The notes: generated from the letters alone by a model not told the origin. 22,422 nt of DNA from Phycisphaerales bacterium (GCA_014879435.1 JACSSB010000360.1:1-22422); one strand, 5' to 3'; positions 8,064 through 16,796 are shown, numbered from the stretch's first letter. Program-made: numbers and translations.

Positions 8064-9128
8064 CTAGCGTATTCGGCGTAGCGCGTAAAACCCTATGCTC
8101 AAAAATAATAGTGATGGCAGTGCGGCTCCTAGCAGCGGGGGATAGCCATACAGTAGAACCATGTTGCCGAGCAAATAATTGATCAGGAAGAATGCTAGCC
8201 CGAGCAACAATCCAACCAATAAACGCTGGCCGACGCTGACTGAACGCTGCGGACCAAACACGAACGGCATGGCAATGACCAGCATGGCCAGATATACCAG
8301 TGGTGCCAGCAGTTTGCGCCATAAGGCCAGCCGGTAGGGTTGGGCGTCCAACCCATTGTGCTCCAGATACTCCACATAAACCTGCAAGTCACGGATCGAG
8401 AGCTGGCTGGGATTAGCCGTTAGTACCTCCAAAATCTGCGGGCTGATGGCCGAGATCACCGTCATGTTAGACCACCGCTCGGTCAGTACGCTATCACCGT
8501 TCAGTAGACTGCGATTGACCCCCTCCAGTGTCCAGCGACCGGTTCGATAGCGTGCGCCATCGGCGTGAGTGGCAATTTCAAGCTGGGCTTCGGAATTGAC
8601 CTTGAAGACGTTGATATCCACCAATCGTACGTTCGGCGACACTCCACGAACGTGGATGAAATAGTCACCATCGCGCGCCCAGAAGCCAAGACCACCGCGA
8701 ATCTCTAGATTTTCGCCTCTAACGGTGGCTCGTTGTTCGCGAGCGTATTGTTCCAGCGAAGGCGCGACAAACTCACCCAAGATCAGCACCATCAAACTCA
8801 GTAGCATTCCAGTTTGTAGTACGGAGCCTGTCAACTGAGCCAGTGACAACCCAGAGGCGCGCATCACGATCAACTCGCTACCACTGGCCAGAGTCCCCAT
8901 ACCGAGTAGGCTCCCTACCAATAGCGCCATGGGGAACATTTCGTACAACCGCTGCGGTTGAATCAGCAATAGATAACGGAATGCCGCCATCAGGTCGTAG
9001 CTGCCGACACCGATATCTTCCAGTTCTGCTAGCAGGGTCAGGAAAAACTCCAGTAGTAACAGGGCCAGCAGTGCGACCAAGGTTGCTGTGGCGACGGTGC
9101 GAAAGATGTAGCGATCCAGCCGTTTCAT
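8064..9128 (-). CDS. lptG: LPS export permease subunit LptG
   Basis: 354-aa inner-membrane permease that with LptF and the LptB ATPase extracts LPS and passes it to LptC. The start MKRLDRYIFRTV at 9128 is chosen because it overlaps the lptF stop as ATGA and matches family N-termini; a longer frame reaching 9239 only adds translated lptF sequence. Three N-terminal helices (with LEFFLTLLAELEDIG and GSLLGMGTLASGSELIVMR) are followed by a periplasmic domain (about 125-265) and three C-terminal helices, including FVFGPQRSVSVGQRLLVGL. Length fits the family (about 355-360). Translation is probably coupled to lptF. Confidence 0.95.
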   Translation of the reverse strand: MKRLDRYIFRTVATATLVALLALLLLEFFLTLLAELEDIGVGSYDLMAAFRYLLLIQPQRLYEMFPMALLVGSLLGMGTLASGSELIVMRASGLSLAQLTGSVLQTGMLLSLMVLILGEFVAPSLEQYAREQRATVRGENLEIRGGLGFWARDGDYFIHVRGVSPNVRLVDINVFKVNSEAQLEIATHADGARYRTGRWTLEGVNRSLLNGDSVLTERWSNMTVISAISPQILEVLTANPSQLSIRDLQVYVEYLEHNGLDAQPYRLALWRKLLAPLVYLAMLVIAMPFVFGPQRSVSVGQRLLVGLLLGLAFFLINYLLGNMVLLYGYPPLLGAALPSLLFLSIGFYALRRIR

Positions 9129-10231
9129 GTGGCGCTCCGATGCAGGGCGTGTTTCAGTAGATGAATGCCGCGGCTGGTGCTGTAGTAATGCAGCAATAGG
9201 CCAGCGCCAAATAACAGAAACAGACCATGTACCCACCATAGACCGAGTTTGCTGCTGACGATGCTATGGCTCAGCCAGGATTCGCCGATTCCGACCAAGT
9301 TGAAATTGATGGCATAAATGAGTAACGCGGCGACGATTCGGCCGTAGCGACCTTCGCGCGGGCGGGAGCGGGCCAGCAGCGGCGCCCATAAGGCGATGAC
9401 CAATACCTGAAACGGGCTGTTAAGCCGCATGTGCAACTCAGCGACATTGATCGGATCGTTCGAACCGAAGAGTTGTTGAGTGGGCAGCGTTTCCCGGTGT
9501 TTCCAGGACTTCTGAGGTGCACTGGTATCGATGCGTACCGCTGCCCGCTCGAAGTTGAGGATTTCATAATCGCCCTGGCCGGGTGTCCCTCGGTAGCGGT
9601 AACCGTGCTCCAGCACGATATGGCGCAAGTCGTGGGCATCGATTTCCTGTCGACCATGCTTGCCGGTGGTGATGCTGATATCGCCGTCGAGTTCACGGCT
9701 TTGGATGAAGACGTCGTGTAATTCCTGTTGGTCCAGAGTGCCGACGTGAATTACATACCGGCCTTCCATTACTTCGCGGAAAGTACCCGGCATGAACATG
9801 GAAACTTCGGCTTCCTTACGGGCCTTGGCCAGCAATTCGAACTGGAGTTCCATGGTTGCTGGGGATAGAAACAGCGAAAGTCCGGCGGTGATCAGAGCCA
9901 ACGGGGCCGCTAGCAGAAGAGCGGCTCGGTATGTCGATAATGGACCATAGCCACAGGCGGCCAATGCAGCCATTTCGTGATCACGGTACAGGCGGCCCAG
10001 AGCGAGCATGATGCTCAGCAGGAATGCCAGCGGGATGAGCAGGATCAGGACTTCGATGGCCTGCAGACTAAGTAGCGCAAAAATGGCATCGCGTGCCAGC
10101 AGGCCATTGGCGACATCGCTCAAGTAGCTGGCGAGCCGATGGCTCATGACGATGGCCAACAGCACCAGTGCGGTAGCCAGTAGGGTCAGGCCAATTTCCC
10201 GGATCAGGTAACGATCAATGATGGAGGGCAC
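9125..10231 (-). CDS. lptF: LPS export permease subunit LptF
   Basis: 368-aa partner of LptG in the LptB2FG exporter. It starts with GTG at 10231 (MPSIIDRYLIREIG, the family N-terminus); no ATG lies nearby in frame, and GGAG sits about 11 bases upstream. Hydrophobic helices at about 12-32, 50-80 and 100-122 are followed by the periplasmic domain (including FMPGTFREVMEGRYVIHVG) and three C-terminal helices. The conserved LYRDHEMAALAACGYG segment is the cytoplasmic coupling region. It overlaps lptG by 4 bases. It is divergent from pepA, an arrangement common in Gammaproteobacteria. Confidence 0.95.
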   Translation of the reverse strand: MPSIIDRYLIREIGLTLLATALVLLAIVMSHRLASYLSDVANGLLARDAIFALLSLQAIEVLILLIPLAFLLSIMLALGRLYRDHEMAALAACGYGPLSTYRAALLLAAPLALITAGLSLFLSPATMELQFELLAKARKEAEVSMFMPGTFREVMEGRYVIHVGTLDQQELHDVFIQSRELDGDISITTGKHGRQEIDAHDLRHIVLEHGYRYRGTPGQGDYEILNFERAAVRIDTSAPQKSWKHRETLPTQQLFGSNDPINVAELHMRLNSPFQVLVIALWAPLLARSRPREGRYGRIVAALLIYAINFNLVGIGESWLSHSIVSSKLGLWWVHGLFLLFGAGLLLHYYSTSRGIHLLKHALHRSAT

Positions 10232-10466
10232 GAGTGAGGTAGCTCCATCGGCTTGACTGTGAGAGGGGGTAATTTCCGGTTAAACTTAAGGTATTCACAC
10301 TGCGGTATCGCTTCTTCATCCGGCGGTTTGGTGGAATAATTTTTTGTTCTCTAGACATCGGCATGGTTGCTGTCCGCTCCGACGGCGCGACCTGTTTAGC
10401 CAGTGGGTTCAATGGAATCCGTACTCGGTTGGAAATCTTTAAATACCTGTTGGAGGAAGTCCACTG
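10232..10466. promoter_or_regulatory. Divergent regulatory region between lptF and pepA
   Basis: 235 bases without a gene, with an AT-rich core (about 10270-10350). On the plus strand TGGAATAAT (10332-10340) resembles an extended -10, with only a weak TTCTTC 17 bases upstream; this is a tentative pepA promoter. For lptF I could not settle on a sigma-70 or sigma-E pair. GGAGGA at 10452-10457, 9 bases before the pepA ATG, is a strong ribosome binding site. Confidence 0.4.
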
Positions 10467-11993
10467 ATGGAATTCGCGGTCAAGAGCGGCAATCCAGAAA
10501 AACAGCGTACCGCCTGTCTGGTGTTGGGTGTTTACGAGTCCCGACGGCTGACCGCAGCGGCCGAGCAGTTCGACACCGCCTGTGGCGGTTATCTTGGCAA
10601 CCTGCTGCGCCGAGGCGATCTGGAAGGCAAGATAGGTCAGTCGCTACTCCTATTCAATGTGCCCGAGGCATTGTGCGAGCGGGTGTTGCTGGTCGGCTGT
10701 GGCCGGGAACGCGATCTGGATGATCGTCGCTTCCGCCAAATTCTGGTTCATACCGCGACGGTCCTAAACGATACTGGTGCCATTGAGGCGGTCCTGTACC
10801 TGACTGATCTTGGGGTCAAGAGCCGCAACCTCAACTGGAGAATTCGTCAAGCAGTCGAGGTGATCGAAGAGTCGCAGTATCGATTTGATCTTCTCAAAAG
10901 TAAAAAGGATGCTCCACGCCGATCCCTGCGCAAAATTATACTCAGCGTGCCCGGTCGGCGGGAACTACCGGAAGGCGAGCAGGCAGTACGTGAAGGGATT
11001 GCGATGAGTGCGGGTGTCAAGTTCACCAAAGATCTGGGCAATCTACCACCCAATCTTTGCACGCCAGCTTATCTGGCCGAGCAGGCACAAGCATTGGCGC
11101 AAGAGTTTCCAGCCCTCCAAGCCAGCGTGCTGGAAGAGGCCGAGATGGAACAATTGGGAATGGGTGCGCTGTTGTCAGTCAGTCGCGGCAGTGTGCAGCC
11201 AGCCAAACTGATTCGCTTGGACTATCGGCGGGGACCGGCGGCGGCTAAACCCTATGTGCTGGTCGGCAAGGGTGTGACTTTCGACACGGGCGGCATCTCG
11301 CTCAAGCCGAGCGAAGGCATGGACGAAATGAAGTACGACATGTGTGGAGCAGCCAGTGTGCTGGGAACCTTGCGGGCCTGCGCCGAACTGAATCTGCCGC
11401 TGAATGTGATCGGACTGATTCCGGCGGTGGAGAATATGCCGGGTGGGCGAGCCACTCGCCCCGGCGATGTCGTGACCAGCTTATCCGGTCAGAGCATCGA
11501 AATTCTCAATACCGATGCCGAGGGTCGGCTGATCCTGTGTGATGCATTGAGCTACGTCGAGCGTGACGAACCAGCGGCGGTCATTGATATCGCCACGCTG
11601 ACTGGAGCCTGCATTATTGCATTGGGTCGTCACCCACATGGCTTGTTCAGTAACCATCCGCCATTGGCGCATGCACTCATCGCTGCCGGTCAAGCCGCCT
11701 ATGATCGGGCTTGGGAATTGCCGTTGTGGGAGGATTATCAGGAAGGACTGGATAGCAATTTCGCCGACATGGCCAATGTGTCCGGTAATCGAGATGGCGG
11801 TGCCATCATGGCCGCCTGTTTTCTGTCCCGCTTCACCAAGAAATACCACTGGGCACATTTGGATATAGCCGGCACTGCTTGGAAAAGTGGTAAGGCCAAG
11901 GGAGCGACAGGGCGGCCGGTGCCCTTGTTGACTCAATTCCTGCTGGATCGAGCGGCCGAATTGGAGCCACAAGATGGCCATGCCACGCATTGA
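10467..11993 (+). CDS. pepA: Leucyl aminopeptidase (M17), PepA
   Basis: 508-aa cytosolic two-metal aminopeptidase. The catalytic signature NTDAEGRL is at 348-355. Metal and catalytic residues line up with E. coli PepA at an offset of two: K268 and D273 in GKGVTFDTGG, K280, D291 in KYDMCGA, D350, E352 and R354. The N-terminal domain (about 1-170) is the less conserved macro-like domain; in E. coli PepA also binds DNA at cer and carAB, which cannot be judged here. The start is fixed by GGAGGA 9 bases upstream. It overlaps holC by 20 bases, and the pepA-holC order is typical of Gammaproteobacteria. Confidence 0.96.
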   Translation: MEFAVKSGNPEKQRTACLVLGVYESRRLTAAAEQFDTACGGYLGNLLRRGDLEGKIGQSLLLFNVPEALCERVLLVGCGRERDLDDRRFRQILVHTATVLNDTGAIEAVLYLTDLGVKSRNLNWRIRQAVEVIEESQYRFDLLKSKKDAPRRSLRKIILSVPGRRELPEGEQAVREGIAMSAGVKFTKDLGNLPPNLCTPAYLAEQAQALAQEFPALQASVLEEAEMEQLGMGALLSVSRGSVQPAKLIRLDYRRGPAAAKPYVLVGKGVTFDTGGISLKPSEGMDEMKYDMCGAASVLGTLRACAELNLPLNVIGLIPAVENMPGGRATRPGDVVTSLSGQSIEILNTDAEGRLILCDALSYVERDEPAAVIDIATLTGACIIALGRHPHGLFSNHPPLAHALIAAGQAAYDRAWELPLWEDYQEGLDSNFADMANVSGNRDGGAIMAACFLSRFTKKYHWAHLDIAGTAWKSGKAKGATGRPVPLLTQFLLDRAAELEPQDGHATH

Positions 11994-12405
11994 TTTTTAC
12001 GTGCTGCCTGATCAGAAGGAAAACGGTCGGGCCGCGTTGGCTTGTCGGTTGGTGGAAAAGGCTTACGGCCTGGGTCATACCGTCTACCTGTTCACTACAT
12101 CTGAGCCGCGAGCAGTGGCGCTGGATGATCTACTGTGGACCTTTCGGCAAGACAGCTTTGTGCCACACGAGCGTTTTCCACTGACGGGGGAGGAGGGTTC
12201 GCCGGTGTTGGTCGGTACCGCCGCGCCAGCCATGGTAGAGGCGCAAGTACTGATTAACCTGAGTGATACTTTGCCTGAAGGTTTCGAACGTTATCAGCGC
12301 GTGGTGGAATTGGTGGATCAACATCCTGAAGTGCTGGCACAGTCGCGTGAGCGGTTCCGACAGTATCGCGAGCAGGGTTGTTCTTTGGAGACGCACAAGC
12401 TGTAG
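11974..12405 (+). CDS. holC: DNA polymerase III chi subunit HolC
   Basis: 143-aa chi subunit of the clamp-loader complex, which joins psi (HolD) and the SSB C-terminal tail. The family start PRIDFYVL, the central VYLFTTSEPRAVALDDLLWTF-type region (seen in two parts around residues 37-57), FVPHERF and the VLINLSDTLPEGFERYQRV-type region (around 88-108) are all present; length is standard. ATG at 11974 has GGAG at 11963-11966; an ATG at 11980 (MPRIDFY) is an alternative nearer the family N-terminus. valS, which usually follows holC, is missing: a minus-strand gene ends 14 bases downstream. Confidence 0.92.
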   Translation: MAMPRIDFYVLPDQKENGRAALACRLVEKAYGLGHTVYLFTTSEPRAVALDDLLWTFRQDSFVPHERFPLTGEEGSPVLVGTAAPAMVEAQVLINLSDTLPEGFERYQRVVELVDQHPEVLAQSRERFRQYREQGCSLETHKL

Positions 12406-12410
12406 GGGTC

Positions 12411-12437
12411 GATGCGCTTTCAAGAGAGGGAAGCATC
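12411..12437. terminator. Possible weak two-way terminator hairpin between convergent genes
   Basis: GATGC (12411-12415) pairs with GCATC (12433-12437), and inside it CTTTC (12417-12421) can pair with GAGGG (12426-12430) through G-U pairs around an AAGA-like loop. It sits across the convergent stops of holC and the BtuF-like gene. There is no U-run on either strand, so a terminator role is tentative. Confidence 0.25.
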
Positions 12438-13274
12438 ATTTGGGGGTGTCATGAAATTACGAGCGAGTTGTCCCAGATACCGCAATCCCTGAATCGCCCG
12501 GCTGCCATACCAGGAGGTCATCTCTCCATCAATCAGTTGCAGTTTCTCCAGCGGGCAATCGTAATCATGGGCAAAGGTTTCCAAATGCTCGGGTAAAAAA
12601 TGATAAGGTTCGCTGCTGAACAGAATCAGGTCGGCGGCATCCAGCAAGGCGCTATCCAGCGCTAATTCGGGATAACGCACTTCCGCTTCCATCGGCAGTG
12701 TTTCCCAGCCCACCAAGGCCAGCATTCGGGCAATGTAGGTATCCCGGCAGATGCCCATCCACGGCTTGCGCCAAATCAAATACAGCACCCGTCGTCGGGG
12801 CCAGCTGATCTGGCACAGCGCCGTCAAGGCCTGTTCGAATCGCATCGTCAGGGCTTTCGCTTCCGCCACACGATTGAAAATTCCCCCGATCAGTCGGTAA
12901 AGCGACACGTTATCTTCTGGGGCCAGCGGATGAGTGACGATGACTTGAAATCCATCGGCCATCAGTCGCTCCGCCAGTTCGCGTGGGTTTTCGTCGATAT
13001 TGACGATAATGTGAGTCGGCCGCAGTGCTTTGAGTCGGGCATAACGAATCTTCTTGGTGCCACCGATGCTAGGCAATGGTGCGACTAGGGGCACCGGATG
13101 AATGCAGTAATGGGTACGGCCCACCACTTGATCGCCCAATTTCAATGCAAACAGTAGCTCAGTCATACTAGGGACCAGCGAAATGATGCGAGCGGGTGTG
13201 CTGACGGGTGTGTGTCGCACGCCGCAGGCATCACTCAGTATTTCCAAATCGATTTCCACGCTTGGTCTGATCAT
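12420..13274 (-). CDS. BtuF-like helical-backbone metal receptor (cobalamin-binding type), no signal peptide
   Basis: 284-aa protein of the TroA/BtuF superfamily. The BtuF-type opening ARIISLVPSMTELLFAL lies at about 28-44, followed by VGRTHYCIHP, the linker region with THIIVNIDENPRELAE, and a second lobe with RRVLYLIWRKPWMGICRDTY and LILFSSEPYHF. Periplasmic BtuF proteins carry a Sec signal; here residues 1-27 are acidic and polar (MIRPSVEIDLEILSDACG), so the protein is predicted cytosolic. No BtuC/BtuD genes are nearby. The next gene, divergent across 140 bases, is the B12-dependent mutase IcmF. A cytosolic cobalamin handling or sensing role is an inference; the ligand could be another corrinoid or metal chelate. 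The ribosome site is weak. Confidence 0.75.
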   Translation of the reverse strand: MIRPSVEIDLEILSDACGVRHTPVSTPARIISLVPSMTELLFALKLGDQVVGRTHYCIHPVPLVAPLPSIGGTKKIRYARLKALRPTHIIVNIDENPRELAERLMADGFQVIVTHPLAPEDNVSLYRLIGGIFNRVAEAKALTMRFEQALTALCQISWPRRRVLYLIWRKPWMGICRDTYIARMLALVGWETLPMEAEVRYPELALDSALLDAADLILFSSEPYHFLPEHLETFAHDYDCPLEKLQLIDGEMTSWYGSRAIQGLRYLGQLARNFMTPPNDASLS

Positions 13275-13364
13275 CGGTCGTCACGTCACCAGCCAATCCG
13301 AAGCAACCCCTAAGTTCTGCGGCAAGCTTCGGTTTCTCGCCGCAAGAATCTCATTAGAGGCGTA

Positions 13365-13381
13365 TTATTTAAATGTAATAA
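13365..13381. promoter_or_regulatory. AT-rich inverted repeat in the icmF upstream region
   Basis: TTATT (13365-13369) and AATAA (13377-13381) form a perfect 5-base inverted repeat around a 7-base spacer, inside an AT-rich patch between the divergent BtuF-like and icmF genes. It also overlaps -10-like TATTAT (13363-13368). It could be an operator or simply promoter sequence; no matched -35 was found. Confidence 0.3.
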
Positions 13382-13400
13382 GGCGCATCTAAACGTTTTA

Positions 13401-13407
13401 TAAGGAG
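13401..13407 (+). promoter_or_regulatory. Strong ribosome binding site of icmF
   Basis: TAAGGAG is a near-perfect Shine-Dalgarno sequence 7 bases before the ATG at 13415; it fixes the icmF start and predicts efficient translation. Confidence 0.85.
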
Positions 13408-13414
13408 AATCCCC

Positions 13415-16400
13415 ATGTCCGCGGTTATCAGCTCATTCAGGCCCCCCGTACCTGGCGTCGATCAGGTTCAGCCCCGGAACAAGGTTCGCTTCGTGACTGC
13501 CGCCAGTCTATTCGATGGTCACGATGCCTCCATCAATATCATGCGTCGTATCCTGCAAGCCAGCGGCGCCGAAGTCATTCATCTTGGCCATAACCGTTCG
13601 GTTGAGGACATCGTGAGTGCCGCCTTGCAGGAAGATGCGCAGGGTATTGCGGTCAGTTCCTATCAGGGCGGGCATGTCGAATTCTTCAAATACATGATCG
13701 ACCTGCTGCGGGAACGTGACGGTGCCAATATCAAAGTCTTTGGCGGTGGCGGTGGGGTCATCGTGCCTGAAGAGATCCGCGAATTACACGAATACGGAGT
13801 GACTCGTATTTTCTCGCCGGAGGACGGGCAGGCCATGGGCTTGCAGGGCATGATCGATCATATGATCATGGTCTGCGACACTGATCCAGCCCAATATGCG
13901 CCCCGCACATTGGATGAAGTGCAGGCGGGTGACTGGCGGGCGCTGTCTCGCCTCATCACTGCACTAGAAAATCGCATCGTTGCCCCCGAATTGCACCAAC
14001 AAATCCTGCATAAAGCCAAGGATCGCACCGTCCCGGTGCTCGGCATTACCGGCACTGGTGGTTCTGGCAAATCTTCACTGACCGACGAATTGGTACGGCG
14101 TTTCCGTTTGGATCAGGATGATCGACTGAAAATCGCGGTCATTGCCGCAGACCCATCCCGACGCAAGACCGGTGGTGCATTGCTGGGTGATCGCATTCGC
14201 ATGAATGCCATTACCGGCCCCAATCTGTACATGCGTTCGCTGGCCACCCGCGCCACTGGCAGCGAAATCCCCGAAACTCTGGGTGATATCCTCGCCGCCT
14301 GTAAGTTGGCTGGCTTCGATCTCTTGATCGTCGAAACCTCCGGCATCGGTCAGGGTGATGCGGCCATCGTACCGCTGGTCAATCGTTCACTGTATGTGAT
14401 GACGCCAGAATTCGGTGCCGCCTCGCAATTGGAAAAGATCGACATGCTGGATTTTGCCGACGCGGTGGCGATCAACAAGTTCGACCGCAAGGGCGCGGAA
14501 GATGCGCTGCGCGATGTGAGCAAGCAGGTACAGCGCAATCGCAAGGCATTCACGCAGGCGCCAGAGGCGATGCCGGTTTACGGTACCATCGCCGCGCGCT
14601 TTAACGACAATGGGGTCACGGCACTTTATCAAGGTCTGGTTGAATTGCTGCGCGATGAGGGATTGGCCTTACAACCGGGTCGTTTGCCCCCAGTGACGGG
14701 AGGCAAGGCGGCGACCGGCAAGACTGTCATCGTGCCCGCTGCCCGCGCCCGTTATCTAGCCGAAATCGCCGATACCGTGCGCGATTATCACCGGCAGGTG
14801 GATGAGCAGGTCAAATGGATTCGCCAACGCCAGCAACTCCATGCGGTCAAAGCCCTGTTGGCGGCTGCGGCGAAGCCGACCGCCGATCTGGACGCATTGC
14901 TGGAACAGGTCGAATCACAGGTCGATCCACACGCCCGCAAGTTGGTCGATATGTGGCCACGCGTGAAAGCAAGCTACAGCGGCGACGAATATGTGGTGAA
15001 AATTCGCGACAAGGAAATTCGCACCCAATTGACCAGTCGCTCGTTATCCGGCAGCCGAATTCCCAAGGTGGCGCTGCCGCGCTTCGATGAGCACGGCGAA
15101 CTGCTGCGCTGGATGATGCGGGAAAACCTACCCGGCAGTTTCCCCTACACTGCGGGGGTGTTCGCCTTCAAGCGCGAGAACGAAGATCCAACCCGGATGT
15201 TCGCGGGCGAAGGCGACCCGTTCCGCACCAATCGTCGCTTCAAAAAATTATCGGAACATGCGGAAGCGACCCGTTTATCCACCGCTTTTGATTCGGTCAC
15301 GCTCTACGGCTGCGATCCAGACGAGCGCCCAGACATTTACGGCAAGGTCGGCAATTCCGGGGTATCCATCGCTACCTTGGATGATTTGAAGGTGCTGTAC
15401 TCCGGCTTCGATGTGTGCTGTCCAACCACCTCGATCTCGATGACCATCAACGGCCCGGCACCGATTATTCTGGCGATGTTTTTCAACACCGCCTTCGATC
15501 AGCAGATCGAGAAGTTCGAACGCGACAATCATCGCCCACCGACCGACGATGAGATCGAGAAGATCAAGGAATGGGTATTGGCGAAGGTGCGCGGTACGGT
15601 ACAGGCCGACATCCTCAAGGAAGATCAGGGCCAGAATACCTGCATCTTCTCCACCGAATTCGCTCTGAAGATGATGGGCGACATTCAGGAATACTTCGTC
15701 CATCACCAGGTCAAGAATTTCTATTCGGTGTCGATTTCCGGCTATCACATCGCCGAAGCGGGTGCCAATCCGATTTCACAACTGGCTTTCACCTTGGCCA
15801 ATGGCTTCACCTATGTGGAGGCTTATTTGGCGCGTGGCATGCATATCGACGACTTTGCTCCAAATTTGTCGTTCTTCTTCAGCAACGGCATGGACCCGGA
15901 ATATTCGGTGATGGGCCGGGTGGCGCGGCGAATTTGGGCTACGGCGATGCGCTACAAGTACGGGGCCAACGAGCGCAGCCAGAAGCTGAAGTACCATATT
16001 CAGACTTCGGGTCGTTCCTTGCACGCCCAGGAAATGGATTTCAACGATATCCGTACCACCTTGCAGGCGTTGATCGCTATTTACGACAACTGTAATTCGC
16101 TACACACCAACGCCTACGATGAGGCGATCACCACCCCAACCGAAGAGTCGGTACGACGAGCGATGGCGGTGCAATTGATTATTAACAAGGAATGGGGCTT
16201 GGCGAAGAACGAAAATCCCAATCAGGGTGCGTTCATCATCGACGAGCTGACCGATCTGGTGGAAGAGGCGGTGTTGCGGGAATTTGAGCGGATTAGTGAG
16301 CGCGGCGGAGTGCTAGGGGCGATGGAAACCGGCTACCAGCGCGGTAAGATCCAGGAGGAATCGCTGTATTACGAAACCATGAAACATGATGGTTCCTTCC

Positions 16401-16690
16401 CCATCGTGGGTGTCAATACCTTCCGTAATCCGCATGCCAAGCCGGATCAGGTGAAGATCGAACTGGCGCGTTCTACTGAAGAGGAAAAGCAGAGTCAGTT
16501 GCGGCGGTTACGAGAATTTCAGGAACGTAATCGCCCGGGTGGTGATCGAATGCTGAATCGATTGAAACAGGCCGCGATCAGCAATGAAAATCTGTTTGCG
16601 GTGTTGATGGATGCGGTGCGTTACTGCTCGTTGGGACAGATTACACAAGCTCTGTTCGAGGTCGGCGGACAGTATCGACGGAATATGTGA
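13415..16690 (+). CDS. icmF: IcmF: isobutyryl-CoA mutase fused to its G-protein chaperone
   Basis: 1091-aa cytoplasmic enzyme interconverting isobutyryl-CoA and n-butyryl-CoA with adenosylcobalamin. Domain order is IcmF-specific: a B12-binding domain (about 20-155) with lower-ligand His36 in SLFDGHDAS; a MeaB-like GTPase (about 200-410) with P-loop GTGGSGKS at 213-220, a switch region with ETSGIGQGD and NKFD at 354-357; a linker; and the acyl-CoA mutase barrel (about 550-1091). In the barrel the two residues separating this enzyme from methylmalonyl-CoA mutase are IcmF-like: F596 in TRMFAG (Tyr in MCM) and Q740 in EDQGQNT (Arg in MCM). These match F598 and Q742 described for Geobacillus IcmF at an offset of two. 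SISGYHIAEAG carries the catalytic His. Length is standard. Activity on isovaleryl-CoA is also known for the family. Confidence 0.95.
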   Translation: MSAVISSFRPPVPGVDQVQPRNKVRFVTAASLFDGHDASINIMRRILQASGAEVIHLGHNRSVEDIVSAALQEDAQGIAVSSYQGGHVEFFKYMIDLLRERDGANIKVFGGGGGVIVPEEIRELHEYGVTRIFSPEDGQAMGLQGMIDHMIMVCDTDPAQYAPRTLDEVQAGDWRALSRLITALENRIVAPELHQQILHKAKDRTVPVLGITGTGGSGKSSLTDELVRRFRLDQDDRLKIAVIAADPSRRKTGGALLGDRIRMNAITGPNLYMRSLATRATGSEIPETLGDILAACKLAGFDLLIVETSGIGQGDAAIVPLVNRSLYVMTPEFGAASQLEKIDMLDFADAVAINKFDRKGAEDALRDVSKQVQRNRKAFTQAPEAMPVYGTIAARFNDNGVTALYQGLVELLRDEGLALQPGRLPPVTGGKAATGKTVIVPAARARYLAEIADTVRDYHRQVDEQVKWIRQRQQLHAVKALLAAAAKPTADLDALLEQVESQVDPHARKLVDMWPRVKASYSGDEYVVKIRDKEIRTQLTSRSLSGSRIPKVALPRFDEHGELLRWMMRENLPGSFPYTAGVFAFKRENEDPTRMFAGEGDPFRTNRRFKKLSEHAEATRLSTAFDSVTLYGCDPDERPDIYGKVGNSGVSIATLDDLKVLYSGFDVCCPTTSISMTINGPAPIILAMFFNTAFDQQIEKFERDNHRPPTDDEIEKIKEWVLAKVRGTVQADILKEDQGQNTCIFSTEFALKMMGDIQEYFVHHQVKNFYSVSISGYHIAEAGANPISQLAFTLANGFTYVEAYLARGMHIDDFAPNLSFFFSNGMDPEYSVMGRVARRIWATAMRYKYGANERSQKLKYHIQTSGRSLHAQEMDFNDIRTTLQALIAIYDNCNSLHTNAYDEAITTPTEESVRRAMAVQLIINKEWGLAKNENPNQGAFIIDELTDLVEEAVLREFERISERGGVLGAMETGYQRGKIQEESLYYETMKHDGSFPIVGVNTFRNPHAKPDQVKIELARSTEEEKQSQLRRLREFQERNRPGGDRMLNRLKQAAISNENLFAVLMDAVRYCSLGQITQALFEVGGQYRRNM

Positions 16691-16701
16691 GTTCGGATGT
16701 G

Positions 16702-16752
16702 GAGCCCAGCCCTTGCTGCAGTCGATCACCGGAGAGCACGTCGGCTGGGCTC
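16702..16752 (+). terminator. Perfect 10-base inverted repeat after icmF
   Basis: GAGCCCAGCC (16702-16711) and GGCTGGGCTC (16743-16752) are exact reverse complements, separated by a 31-base loop, starting 12 bases after the icmF stop. It is GC-rich and stable but has a long loop and no T-run, so it may be a factor-dependent terminator or mRNA-end stabiliser rather than a standard intrinsic terminator. Confidence 0.5.
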
Positions 16753-16796
16753 ATTAGGAGAGCGGGAAATGCATGGCGTCGAAAGTTATAGGACAT

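Noticed and set aside
9129..9239. 37-residue N-terminal extension of LptG
   Set aside because: It is lptF coding sequence in another frame; the family start and ATGA overlap are at 9128.
15275..15748. 157-aa minus-strand frame inside icmF
   Set aside because: Shadow of a conserved catalytic region in the icmF frame.
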